Shown here: in pieces, positions 13,701 through 25,500 of the stretch | How the letters are laid out: each line of letters begins with the position of its first letter | Position numbering within the stretch: position 1 is the first letter of the stretch | Translations under genes and position numbers: made by a program | From: Nematostella vectensis | Taxonomy: Eukaryota; Cnidaria; Anthozoa; Actiniaria; Edwardsiidae | Direction: 5' to 3' | NCBI RefSeq assembly: GCF_932526225.1 | Contig: NC_064036.1 | Coordinates: 14,253,181-14,317,180, forward strand | DNA: 64,000 nucleotides | Notes under the pieces: generated by a model | What the model was told of the DNA's origin: nothing | Databases searched by the model: none | What the model saw: the letters and a program-made list of their open reading frames with translations, nothing else

Positions 13701-14578
13701 TTTCCTGAATCTACAAGAAGATGTTGTAACAATTTATGACTTCTTATTTAAAAAAGTGTACAAAGAGACATTTGGATCTGACTTACCCAACAAGCCAAAG
13801 CCTTTTCGCGTCAGCCTGGTAATAACTGCTGTTTTTCTGGCGTGGGGCAAATTACGTAATAAAGTTCTTCTAAAATTCAAGCTCTGCAAGGACATAGAGT
13901 ATGCTTCCATTCTGTTTCTTTTAGATGAGGTGGTTCCCATATCATTCTTCCACTATCCTGTTACATTCAGGTCTGGAGACATGGAATCATATATAACAAT
14001 GATGTTAAAGTTATCTCTACTGTTTATAATCTGGAAAAGGCATCATTATGACAGATCAACACTATCGATGCTTAGTGACTTTTCTTTTCACAAACAACAT
14101 TTTTCCCAGTACCATGAACTTAAAAAGAAATGGATAGCTCTAATAACAGAAAAAAAAGTTGAAATCTGGCATAGTGTGCTACGCAGCTTCATTTCAAGTT
14201 ATGACAGTGCTAGTCAAATAGGGACAAAGCCCTGTCATTTGCTGCATAAAAGACAGAACAGCTCTTTCATAACTATTTAACAACACCATACAGTAGAGGT
14301 TATTCTGAAAAAGACCTAAGTTTGGTGACTGGTACAGCTGCTGATGCATTACTGAAAATCATCAAGCAAGTTGGTCAAAATCTGGGAAAAGCAAAGCAGG
14401 TATAGTAGACATCCATCCATCCATGAGTAATTTTTTATTACCTTGGTCAGTGCAGTGCCTGAACAATGTTTTTTTTTATGCAGGAAAGTAATAATAATGA
14501 TTAGTCGAGCACTTGATCATAGCCTCAACTTATTTTCTTTTTCATGACTAACAATTGTGTCTATTTTTTACATTTAAG

Positions 14579-15594
14579 GTTCCACAAGAAACAAATGCAA
14601 GAGGGCAGCCTAAAGGAGACATGACATTTTTTCTTCCTACCTTTGACACCAACATTACTTCAAAAGCAATGCCCCTTGGCTACTTATTTGTAAAAGAAGA
14701 CCCTTCCACAATACCTGATCCTAAATTAATCTGTGACTACAAAAACTGCACGCAATTATCAACAACCAATGTCAATTGCCTTAACTGTTTTCACACATTT
14801 CACAATTTTTGTTTAGAAGAAGCTGGAGACCAGTGTCAACTCTGTTCCCCACACCTTGCTGAAAAGTTCCCAATCACCAGGCTGCACCTTTACAGGCAAT
14901 TGACATCCAAGTTACCACTCATCCAGTTGGTTCATCTACATTTTGGTTCTTTCCTCCTTACATATCTCAGTCAACTCTACTTGGAAGAAATGGATCTAAT
15001 GCATGTGCTTTTATCTCACTAATTCTGCAAACCAAACCAGTATACAGCTCAGCCGTGGTCCTCCCATAAACCCTCATTGGCTTTCAATGATGTTATCTGC
15101 AATTGTTCGTGGCAACAGCATATATGACACTGTGACAAATGGTTACGGGTCTCCATTCTTTAGTGTTGTTGAGGCAAAACCACATCTAGATTCAGTCATT
15201 GGGACTGTTTCTCTTGAAGACGCCCTCGATCTGTCAATTACCTCAGCTAATCCACAGGTTCCTCAAAGTTCACTTGCATTTTATCTGCAAAGGCTTGATC
15301 GCGAACAGAACTTAGCAGCAATAGTCATAGCTAATGGAATGACAATATCTCTCGTCGGACACGATTCAAAGATCTGTTCTAGATAGCCATCTACACTATG
15401 CACACGGCCATAACATTGGAGCGATGATCGGAATGAGTCCCAAGGCTGACTTGGAAGAATTCCTCAGGAATATAAAGAAACTAATCTCGCCCACATTTGA
15501 TGTTTGCTCCCTGACATTTGTCTCGTTTTCAGGGCAGCAGTCGAACTTTCGAGTTTCGCGTGCCAGCAAATCCCACAAACGCCGTCAAACTTGA
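14579..15594 (+). pseudogene. Last exon: RING-like finger and peptidase-like block
   Basis: The acceptor tttaag is at 14578. The first ~115 codons are open and contain the eight-ligand Cys/His finger. The reading frame then moves twice or more: the putative nucleophile block (GSNACAF) is read in one frame at ~14985, the following NSIYDTVTNGYGSPFFSVVE region in another, and the His block near 15385 in a third. The order of nucleophile Cys, then ANGMTISLVGHD, then DSH is what a papain-like peptidase would show, but this is a motif-level reading without alignment. Confidence 0.6.
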
Positions 15595-15740
15595 GGATTT
15601 TACCCTCGATCCAGCAAAAAATCTTCCTGGAACCTTAACACGAGTACATTTTCTTGGTGTATGTGTAATTTTTTGCTCCCGTTAAGTCCATTTTGAGCCA
15701 AACGTTTGTGTTTATTTTAAAAGTTTTCGGAAACTCGTGT

Positions 15741-15935
15741 TTCGGCCGCCATTTTGAATGACTCTTGTCTCGCGCATGCGCAGTCGTTCTGCCGCGGTCT
15801 GTGTAAAAGACCTTCTACACTCGCCGTGAGCCTGGGCTACCTGTGGTATTACCAGCTTCCTGTGGCGTAAATTCTTAGAATCAATCGATCCATTGTTCTG
15901 TTTGCCGTAAATGTTGAAACGCATCGAATAATATG
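15741..15935 (+). promoter_or_regulatory. TATA-less promoter and first non-coding exon ending ATG|GTAAGT
   Basis: gccgccattttg (15745-15756, YY1-like) is followed by cgcgcatgcgcag (15771-15783, a consensus-like NRF1 site), a combination typical of metazoan housekeeping promoters. A strong splice donor, ATG|GTAAGT, occurs at 15935/15936. The exon may be a leader for the cGAS-like gene whose coding exon starts AG|ATG at 21731, or for a gene not otherwise seen. The assignment is inferred. Confidence 0.4.
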
Positions 15936-17208
15936 GTAAGTATGGCTATGTAATCTTTCCGTACTTATATTTAAGTATCAGTACATGATTTTCAAGTCAA
16001 ACCTTTTCAATACGAAAGGAAACATGTCTGATTCAATGTCTAGTAGATTCAATCATTCAATGAAATGCAAAGCCTTTGCAAAGTCAAAGTGAAGTCGTGC
16101 ATACTATGGATCGAATTTTCAACCAGCCCATACTAAAGCTCTTGCATTTTATTGTTTCGGTAAAATGATCAACTAAAGACTACAGTGATATTATGGATTT
16201 CATTTTTTATTTCTAAAGATTATAGTGATTTTCATTAAAAGCGATAATTAGTTTTCGCGTGCTGGGGTCAAATTTTGTCTACGATGCCCATATATAGGCA
16301 TCACTCGACTATGTTACGTGGCATTTTAGACAACAACACATTAACCCCATTCTTCCTTGGGACCATAAGGTTGGGGTGGTTTCAAATGACTAGTGCATTA
16401 CACTAGTAAAAGTGAAATATATACCGAATACAAATCCCCTACCTTTTAGTCACCAGAGTGAAGTTAGTTCCTTATTCGCAGTTCCTTTTTCGTCTGTTTC
16501 CTTATTCGCTCAGTTCCTTATTCAAATCCGGGGGGGGGGGGGGTACATACATGATACCTTTTAATTCGAGTTGAAACAGTATTTAGGCATAACAGTTTAT
16601 TCAGAACAAGTCCAACAGCATTTTCGTCGGGTAAATTTGGATGCTTTAACATGCTCGCTGCTAAGCAGAGCTGTGAACATGAGACTCTATCTGCTACAAA
16701 AGGTCAAATTACGCTATGCGTGCAATCGCTTTCACAAATGAATCTAGCAAAAGAGAGGAAATTTACCTCTCATCTAATAAATGTATTTATATCTTGGGCT
16801 TTCTTTCCAAACGCATTAATATATTTTATATTTTATTTTATTTATTTATATTTAATATATTTATCACCACTCTCTTCTAAATGCTGTCTTTTACTTAAAC
16901 GAAATTAATTCCAAAATTGTCTACTTTACTATTCTGGGTTTGTTTGACTTTTGGGGTGAAAAGGCTTATAAATTAAAAATCTTGAATTATTCAACTTTGT
17001 GATAGCAACAAATAATAGCCCTCACAAAAGCACTTGCACTTCGATTTTGGTGAAATGTACAACAAAAATTAAGTCTGTTTTATTTCTCCTCATAAAATCC
17101 TTAGAAAAACATACATCACAAGCTTATTATTGCTTAAAAACACACAAATGATGTTTGGCTTCAGCTCTACAATGACAAAAGAGAAAAAAATCCAAATCAC
17201 CAAAAACT
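15936..17208. other. Non-coding AT-rich stretch
   Basis: No gene is supported. It contains a G-run near 16540 and the ORF at 16651-16908, which is low complexity at its 3' end and has no family feature. It may be intronic if the 15741-15935 exon is real. Confidence 0.5.
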
Positions 17209-17720
17209 CCCTTTTACATTTGACTAGTACCTGGTCTAACCCTCTTATGAGAAACTTTAATTGTTGTTATTCTACGCCATTAAGCAGTTTACCTAACTGA
17301 CTCCCCCCCTTCTTTTTCTCTACCCAACCCGGGTGCCATGGTACAAATACCCGCTTCTAACCAACAGCAACCACCTTTTCCCTACTAGGCATCTCCATCT
17401 TTCTGCTCCCCTTGGCTCCTAGTTTTATTTCTCCCCTTTGCATTTGACTAGTACCTGGTCTCACCTCCAGATGATAAGCCCTGTACTAGAACATATGTAA
17501 GGCTTTACATTTCAAAGAGCTCTATGAAATATCCCATACCTCTTTTATTTTTCTTAAATGCTTGTCATTCTACACCATTATGAATAGTTTACCTTACTAA
17601 CTCCTCACCACTTCTTTACACCTTCCCACTACCAACCCTCCCACTTTTTTCTCTACCCAACCCAGCTGCCATGTTACAAATACCGGCTTCTAACCAACAG
17701 CTTCTCCTTAAGCTCCTTCA
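17209..17720. repeat. Direct duplication of ~200-270 bp
   Basis: catttgactagtacctggtc occurs at ~17216 and again at ~17439. Each is followed by related text (cattctacNccattaNgNagtttacctNactNactcc) and ends in ctctacccaacccNgNtgccatg and aaataccNgcttctaaccaaca (~17350 and ~17690). The second copy contains an insertion of about 50 bp. This is a diverged tandem duplication. Confidence 0.75.
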
Positions 17721-18010
17721 ATAATTCACCCATTGCTGTGCAGTTGTTAACCTCACCTGCCACACTCTCACCAGTAATATTACTCTCCCATGGTTTTAAA
17801 TTTGCCGCCACGCCCAACCTCACCCCCTGTACTACGATCCTTGATGCATTCACAGTTCCACACATCGCATGTCTCTCCGGTACCATTTCCTCAACCAACC
17901 CCGCACACGCCGCCACCCTTTCAACCCTCCCGCCTCCCCAGCTCCTGGCAACGCCTAAAACCTCCCAACCACACCCTTCCCCTTTTCACCTCTACTGTCA
18001 CACACCAACT
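17690..18010 (-). CDS. Unrecognised minus-strand open frame, possibly an exon remnant
   Basis: An open frame of ~105 codons reads toward lower coordinates (for example VERVAACAGLVEEMVPERHA and GELLKELKEKLL). Its composition is protein-like, rich in Ala, Val, Glu and Gly, and unlike the AT-rich surroundings. No start, splice sites or family could be fixed. The opposite strand is also open but Pro/Thr/His-rich. It could equally be chance in a GC-richer patch. Confidence 0.25.
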
Positions 18011-18083
18011 CACCAATCCACCCCCAAGCCAAACATGCTCCAACCTCACCACACCAGCTCTTAATCAGCTCACGAAACTCATT

Positions 18084-18125
18084 AATATATAGATTTAGGC
18101 ACTGCCTAAACGCGGAGCCAGCTTT
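18084..18125. repeat. Terminal-type motif with 'ttaggcactgcctaa' palindrome
   Basis: ttaatatatagatttaggcactgcctaaacgcggagccagc is found here and in inverted orientation at ~26384-26426 (cagtgcctagatctatatattaa). A third partial copy, atatatagatttaggcattgcctaa, lies at ~28789-28813. Shared ends in opposite orientation suggest the termini of a dispersed element family. Confidence 0.6.
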
Positions 18126-19450
18126 ATTACCATACTTTCATATGAAAGAATCCTTTGGCAGTTTAAGTAGATGACCCCCCCCCCTGAAATTCTTTTGATA
18201 ATTAAAAAGAGATCCATAATAACAACATTCACCTTTATATGCTGTAGAAAGACTCAAGTGTTGTATATTGCATACCCCCCCCTGAAATGCATGGTCCAAG
18301 CTTTATTGATCTTAGCTATTTCTCTACCTTAATGAAATGCTGGACCCATTTCCAATTTCCAATTTTACGATAAGAGATAGAAATGTAGGTTCTGAATACA
18401 CTTGAACATATATATTTTAGAAAAATCTTAAATGCACAAAGGATGTTTAATAGTGAATCAGCTTATTTCCCCCCATAATTAGCTTGAGACCTAAAAAATA
18501 AAAAAGAGCACAGCACTTTGGCCAATCTTTTCCCCCTTCCCTCTTAAAAAGGAAAAAGAAATCACAGTTTTAGTTATTATAATTGTTAATTCTGAGTTTT
18601 AGGACAATAACAACCAAACAGGAAAATATATCTACCTAGGGGAAGAATGCAGATTGACTGCAAAGGATAATCATATTCAAAAGGGAAGAAAATGAAAACG
18701 AAATATCTTGCTAAATACTGTATGCTGTTCATCACCCATGCCTTCATTCCGTCTCACATCATGACTTTTGGGTAAACTAATAGTTCAACTGAATAAGAGA
18801 AAAAATAATCACTAGTCATTTGAAAGCAATGCCATACCTTTTCTTATTTTCTCAACACATGAAAAGATACATAGAGGAAAACAAAGATGGTTAGATTCTA
18901 GTATCCTTAGCAAAAGAAAACACAAATCAATATTGACTTGTATATAAGAAAGAAAGAGAGTCATTCTGACGTTTTTTTTATCTTGAAATAGAATTTAGGA
19001 TAATAAAATAACAAAGACAGGTGAGAGGAAAAGACTTTGCAACTGCAAGGATGAGTTTATGTCTTTCCTTGCACATTTGTCAGCAAATAACAAAAAAAAT
19101 TCAATTGAAAAGGCTAAATGATACATAGTTTAACTAACACAACTGTGTATAAACGAGTGGTCAAGGTCGTTCTTACCTTAGCTAGATAAGCATTGATTTG
19201 TAGATGTATTTTTTATTTGAGGAAAAAATTATTTACTATATAACTGGGAAGCTATTATATGAGCGCCTAAATAGCATCCAATCAGAATTCATGAATTTGA
19301 CAGTGGAAGATGATTGAATGCAATGCAGCAAAAATTAGAGCAGAAGTTGTAAAGGGACGAAAATTGTTTTGTTTGAGGGTTATTTTCAGAAATATTTGCA
19401 AACAGAAAGCATTACATAAAAAAGAAAAAAGGACGGAAATTAAGTTTTGA
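18126..19450. other. AT-rich non-coding stretch
   Basis: Nothing recognisable. Short poly-C runs (~18176, ~18270) and scattered ORFs under 60 codons only. Confidence 0.5.
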
Positions 19451-19499
19451 TGTATATTCTATTCACACTATTTTGTATTGAAATTTTCGTCCGAACTCA

Positions 19500-19752
19500 C
19501 CTTACTGTCCCGTTGTTGGCTTGGTTTATGTTCGCTTGTTGTTTTGGCGATCAATTCCGTATTTTAGCTATCATAAATAAAGCTTTTCTTCTTTGATTTT
19601 ACTCCGTAACATCTTAACGGGAATAGTAGTGCAGAGGCTCGACAATTCCTCGATAAATGCTGCCGGTATTTTAGCCTTTTCCTTGATCTAATATCAACCA
19701 CCGCACAAGGTGAAAACGGTTTTTTCGAACACTTGAGCCGATATTCCAAGCT
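19500..19752 (+). promoter_or_regulatory. Candidate leader exon with strong donor (alternative for the cGAS-like gene)
   Basis: The text before ccaagctt|gtaagtac at 19752/19753 is less AT-rich than its flanks and ends in a near-consensus donor. It could be a 5' untranslated exon spliced to AG|ATG at 21731. No transcript evidence is available. Confidence 0.25.
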
Positions 19753-20049
19753 TGTAAGTACAAAGCAATTTCTTAGACAGATATATCCTTCAAATTCTCT
19801 TTTTCAAACGGCCATTTGACTGGCTAACCAGTTGCATTTTCTCTATGAAACACTTTTCTTGTCAATTCTTCAAAAACTTGTTGATCGTTTTGTGTCAAAA
19901 GTCAAAATAGGCCCCCGGTTCTTGTTGGAACAAGTCTGTCATTGGTTTAGAGCGATCAATTAACTAGCGGGCCTGGTCGCATGTGCTGGTCACGTTAGTA
20001 GTGACATGACGTCATGACCATAAAAACTGAGTCGCTTAGTTTTACCAAT

Positions 20050-20545
20050 TTCTATACCTGCAGCGGCGCTGGCTCCGCTATCAAAACTGTTGACAAAGGT
20101 GGTGCTGTAGTGCCCTGGGATCCTAATGACTATATAAAGAAACGACACCGGCAACTCTCTGACAAATGCTACTAAACTACTGCAGACCCTATACTGACTA
20201 TCATAAAGACTATAGCTGACTATCTCTCCCAACTACTTGAAGACAACATTATTGAACAAGACACATACGAATTCCACCTCCCCGCAAGCACTCCCTTCTT
20301 CTTTATGCTACCCAAAATCCACACATCCCACATCCCTGGTAAACCCATTGAATCTGGCCGACAATCTCCCACTGAGCAATTATCCATCTTTGTAGACCAA
20401 TACTTACAACCCTTCGTCCCACAATCTCCTCTTATGTTTCTTAAGACCATCATGCCTCTATCCACTCACCTACCCCACCGCTGTTTCCTTGTCACGATAG
20501 ATGTTACTTCCATTTATACCAACATCCCCACGATGAAGGTATCCA
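20050..20545 (+). pseudogene. Penelope-like element reverse transcriptase fragment
   Basis: The frame reads IKTVDKGGAVVPWDPNDYIK, then after a stop near 20178 LPKIHTSHIPGKPIESG, SPTEQLSIFVDQYLQPFV and finally LVTIDVTSIYTNIP, whose Asp is the motif A catalytic residue. The order 'DKGG-DY', 'LPKIHK-PG-PI-S-SPTE', 'DV-SLYTNIPH-EGI' is characteristic of Penelope-like elements. The fragment lacks the later RT motifs and the GIY-YIG endonuclease; 3' of motif A it runs into the tandem array. Confidence 0.85.
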
Positions 20546-21545
20546 GTCAGCCCTCTCTACCATATCCCGTTACTCCTTCCTTGTCACGATAGATGTTACT
20601 TCCATTTATACCAACATCCCCCACGATGAAGGTATCCAGTCAGCCCTCTCTACCATATCCCGTTACTCCTTCCTTGTCACGATAGATGTTACTTCCATTT
20701 ATACCAACATCCCCCACGATGAAGGTATCCAGTCAGCCCTCTCTACCATATCCCGTTACTCCTTCCTTGTCACGATAGATGTTACTTCCATTTATACCAA
20801 CATCCCCACGATGAAGGTATCCAGGCAGCCCTCTCTACCATATCCCGTTACTCCTTCCTTGTCACGATAGATGTTACTTCCATTTATACCAACATCCCCC
20901 CACGACGAAGGTATCCAGGCAGCCCTCTCTTGTCACGATAGATGTTACTTCCATTTATACCAACATCCCCACGATGAAGGTATCCAGTCAGCCCTCTCTA
21001 CCATATCCCGTTACTCCTTCCTTGTCACGATAGATGTTACTTCCATTTATACCAACATCCCCCCACGATGAAGGTATCCAGTCAGCCCTCTCTACCATAT
21101 CCCATTACTCCTTCCTTGTCACGATAGATGTTACTTCCATTTATACCAACATCCCCCCACGACGAAGGTATCCAGGCAGCCCTCTCTACCATATCCCATT
21201 ACTCCTTCCTTGTCACGATAGATGTTACTTCCATTTATACCAACATCCTCCCACGATGAAGGTATCCAGTCAGCCCTCTCTACCATATCCCATTACTCCT
21301 TCCTTGTCACGATAGATGTTACTTCCATTTATACCAACATCCCCCCACGATGAAGGTATCCAGTCAGCCCTCTCTACCATATCCCATTACTCCTTCCTTG
21401 TCACGATAGATGTTACTTCCATTTATACCAACATCCCCCCACGATGAAGGTATCCAGTCAGCCCTCTCTTGTCACGATAGATGTTACTTCCATTTATACC
21501 AACATCCCCACGACGAAGGTATCCAGTCAGCCCTCTCTCACCTCT
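20489..21545 (+). repeat. ~93-bp tandem array derived from the Penelope-like RT motif A segment
   Basis: ttgtcacgatagatgttact recurs at 20489, 20581, 20674, 20766, 20859, 20929, 21022, 21116, 21210, 21304, 21398 and 21469. Ten spacings are ~92-94 bp, except two of ~70 bp that lack the accatatcccgttactccttcc part. Every unit re-encodes the VTIDVTSIYTNIP block, with frame changes caused by the length of a C run. It ends just before ctctgtaacatatcccgtta at ~21545. Confidence 0.95.
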
Positions 21546-21730
21546 GTAACATATCCCGTTACCCCACTAATCGATTTATGTTCGATTTTCGATTTTAGCT
21601 TTTTGGGGAAGATAAAATGTTTCGCCAGGCGTCATAGGATAGTTTCTTGGGAGAAAAGAATAGGAGCAGCGGTAGACCGTTTACTAGTAGGTATATGTTT
21701 TCACTCTTATGTTAGCTTATATTTTCACAG

Positions 21731-22539
21731 ATGGACCCATCAGAAGAGCGTGAACTAAACAAGCAGTTGCTAAGATACCTGAATGACAAGGTTGCTGTAA
21801 GTGCAAGTGAACGATCTGAAACCAGACGCATCTTGAATAAATACATCACAAATGGCCATGTCTGGAGGTTTATTGTGGAAAACTGCAAAATTCCTCTTCG
21901 TGGAGATCTTTTGTACACGGGAAGTATGTACGATGGACTGAAAACCCAGGCCGCAGATGAAGTTGATGTCATGATTCCTTTAAAAATACGAGGAGGGGTT
22001 GAGGTGGAGGAAAGGGCCCAGAATCGTCAAATCCCACATGGCTTTGCACGCTTGAAGTTGCTCAGACCTGGGGAGTATGGCTATGACAGGTTTCTTGATT
22101 ATGACGACTACCTTAAAGTGGACAAAGTATATCAACATCTGGAGTCCCTCGTCGACAGAGCAATCAATCAGTTCGAGATCAATGAGGGAATATCACTGCG
22201 GTCAGTGAAACACGGACCAGCTGTGCAGCTTGATGTCTACAGATATGACAAGAAGCTGATGTCCATTGACTTGGTCATGGCGTTTGAGGTGTCTGGAGAA
22301 TTCTATGTGACCAAGAAGTACAGTGAAACAGCTCACTCCTGTGATCGATATTTCGATATTTCCACCCTCTTTCGGCAGTCTTTTTCTTTGAAAGAGAAAG
22401 AGATATTCAATCGCCTAGATGGTCAAGGGAATGGCTGTAAAAAAGAGGTGCTAAAGATCATGAAGACAATTGTTTCTACAGACAACTCACAGCTGAGAGG
22501 AAACCTGACCAGCTATCATCTCAAGAACGCCTTTCTGAG
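21731..22539 (+). CDS. cGAS-like gene exon 1 (catalytic lobe)
   Basis: 269 codons plus 2 nt, from the ATG to CTGAG|GTACAG, with all three catalytic acidic residues and the GS motif. The open frame runs on past the donor to 22588, but that part is intron. Confidence 0.9.
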
Positions 22540-25500
22540 GTACAGTATACTGATTAACACAATGGCTGTTTCTTTATGCATAGAGTAATACTATTAAAGC
22601 CTTTTAAAGACATTATAGGATTTTCATAATCAAAAGAAAGAAAAAAAAAATGAAAATACAGGAAATGCATTTTTTGTATGCATGGCTGTCAATAGATTCG
22701 CCTAAACTACATTACTATCTGCACTTCCTCGCAAATCCTTACGATCACTCTAGTGACCAGCTCTTTGCAGTTGCAGTTTGGGAATTATACACAAACGCTG
22801 TAATGTAGTTAAAAGCTCTCGGCGACTGCTTTAGGTGACCGCACCTTTCGATGTTATGCTCCAATTATGACCAATTCCTATGGCAGGCGTATGCACAGGG
22901 GTGAACAGGGTATGTGCCTCCTTTTTGTAATTAAAATATCATCAAATAATATCCTTTTTCCACATGATACCTAACAGTCTACGCACCCCACCCCCCTCAA
23001 CTTCTCTTGGGATCAGACCTGCAAGGTGATCTCTCGTGGTGTTCAGCGTCTTATATAGGTCCACAAGTTAAACTTTATACTAGAATGATGTCTCATTGAA
23101 AATACCCATTTTAATTCTAGACATCTTGATGGATCTAGACATCTTTTTGTGGATTGGAGTAATATCATGATTAGTCAACGATTTCTTGGCTTCTTGACGT
23201 TTCTAGTGGTCGAGCTCGACAGAAACTTTCCAAGCTTCTTTATACCAGAGATGACATTGCTAGATGTAATGGAAACTACAAAATTGGAAATGAAGTACAG
23301 GTAAAAACAGCATGAAAAAGGACAATGTGAAATACCCCATTATTATGGACATACAAAATAATTCAAATTCTGGTTGTTTACATGCTTGTTTAAATAGGCA
23401 CCCATATATTTTAGGAAAAAGGAGTGTTTCTTATATTAGCGGAGCCAGCGCGGCCGCGCGCGGACCTCCATAGGTATAGAAATATGGTAATCTATGCGAC
23501 TTTTGTGGTCATCGCGCGGTTACCCTGTTGTGTCACAAATCATCCAGCCAGTAATCCAGCCGCGCAGTTCTCAGGCCCCTCTCGGTCTTATGCTTTTATG
23601 TGTTTTTAGTTCAAAGTTCGTATGTTCACGGGAAAAAAGGCAGCTTGAAAATAGTATTTAATGAGAAAATATGCGGGTTCAAATGGGCTTTGAAAAACCG
23701 GGTTCAAATGGACTTTAAAGAACCGTTTTGTCTGAAGTACGAGCCGATAGTAAAATCTACCCGAGTGTTCATGAATCCCGCCCGTGGCAGCAGCTAAAAA
23801 GAGGACTAAGAGAGACTCTACACTACCATTCTATATTCATTCACGTCTATATCTATGTAAGGAGTCCTGAGAAGAAAGGGCCTTTGAATTGATGTCTGTT
23901 TTCGGCTATAAAAATCATTCACTGTCGACGAGTTCCTTGCTAGCAGAAAGTCGACAACTTCACAGTTAACAACAAAAGCGAACACAACCACAGTAGACAA
24001 ACAGAAAGCGACAAGAAAAAAAAAACATTGCCAAGGTGAGTTTTAGACGACGATTTGTATTGAGAATATGAAAGTTATTTTTCTTTTATTGTTGTGCTTT
24101 TATAATGCTCGTTTGTTGGTGTTTTTTTTTCCAAAACCAATCGCTCAAACTAAAACACCGTACCAGCTTTAGTTTGACGTCAAAATGCCAAACCAAGTCC
24201 TTGTTTTGATTGGCTAAAATACCATCTACTTGAATTCCGATTGGATTATAATTTTAACTTGCACTTGAATGGTTTTTATTCCACTGAAAATCGCCATGAA
24301 AATGTTAAATACGTAAATACGTTAGTGAAGTTCTATAAATTCAGGCGTATATTCCTCACGATAAGTAAGAATTAAACGACAGAAATACGTAGTAGTCTAA
24401 AAGTTACTGTATCAATGTCACTTAGCTTGTAGGATTTGCTTTGAGAATTTCGTGGGCTTTTCAAACAATTTGAGCATAACACATCCTTTGATATTCTTCG
24501 TTCTCTCTATACTTTATTGACTGCGTTGAGATATTTAATAAAGGCTGACAAATATCATCCTGTTATATATTGCTAAAGAACACCTTTCTTGTCTTTATAT
24601 TCTGTGTATTTAGTCTTTTCGAAGATACAGCAACTTTTTCAACATTATAATAACTACATTAACTTACAGTTATCAGAGAGTTTTCTCACCGAAAATAAAA
24701 ACATAAACAAAATGCAACCCATATTGCCTATATTTTTTTGCTTTTATATTGTCTGCATCTTGCATACTTTCTAATGTGTTTTTTATTTTTATTCAAATAG
24801 TTGTGGAAAATTAGTAAAGGTTATCAATGGCATGATGAAAATATTGTTTGGAAAAAAAAAACTTAATTGTTTTCACTTTTATTTAGGTAAAATCAACCAA
24901 GGACTACCTGAGGGCCATGATTGATTCTAAACACTGGAAGGCATGAGAATAGGCAAATGTCTTAAGGATAATATAGTAGGGGATTTCTTACTTTTATACA
25001 ACTGTATAAGTGTAATATGTTTTTAGAGCAAGATACTTGCTCTCAATGATAAATCTGTAAAGAAAACTTTTTCTATCGACCGAAAGATAAAGAGGAAAAG
25101 GGAAAATGTTAGGAGAGTGTTGTTGCATTACTGTTAATTTTTTCATCATAGATATAGTCCCATTTCTTCCTTTTTTTCTCTCTGTTGACTATTTTTGTAC
25201 GCAATTGATAATATTTGCTGTTTCCCCTCTGCACCCTAAATAAATTAAAATAGGTTATGTTTGAAACTAGATATTTTTTTTTAGAATTTGCTTCCCAACT
25301 CAATTTGTTCTTCTCCATTGCATTTTATATTAGCATGTGTGGATCCAGAGTCGATTTCCAGTTTTTGGTGTATTGTATTCATTGTTCTGGTACGAGATCG
25401 TGACAGTTTGGGCTTTTTGATTTCATTCTATCTTTGGAATGCTGTTTCATACATTATTTTTTTCTTTGCAAGGGCAAAGCTAGTCAGATTGTAGCTTTGA

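Larger units (their letters stand above)
10254..15594 (+). pseudogene. Multi-exon gene with zinc-binding, RING-like and cysteine-protease-like domains (broken)
   Basis: Exons with matching phases: 10254-10706, 11481-11775, 11857-12178, 12419-12611, 12757-13093, 13209 to ~13275, 13421-14399 and 14579-15594. Exon 1 has a hydrophobic N-terminus (possible signal peptide) and Cys/His pairs (HVCRRHW, LRCSCPMH, GTRWCYRCK) suggesting a zinc-binding domain. Exon 5 carries LLDDFHNILTVRLP and ATHMASGLLDIHPS, motifs I associate with a large uncharacterised cnidarian family. Exon 9 encodes a C4HC3-type finger (CDYKNC, CLNC, H-x2-C, C-x2-C), then GRNGSNACAFISL and, further on, LDSHLHYAHGHNIGA, resembling the Cys and His blocks of a papain-fold peptidase. 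Lesions: TGA and frame change at ~12931, a frame change plus stop at ~14220-14280, and frame changes at ~14925, ~15050 and ~15380. Several indels in one gene suggest a decayed copy. A transposon-derived origin is possible; function is unknown. Confidence 0.75.

Noticed and set aside
24887..24946. VKSTKDYLRAMIDSKHWKA as the normal C-terminal exon of the cGAS-like gene
   Set aside because: Its acceptor phase gives an immediate stop when joined to exon 2 (AG|G TAA), whereas 26495 joins in phase. It is kept only as a possible target of the nested leader.
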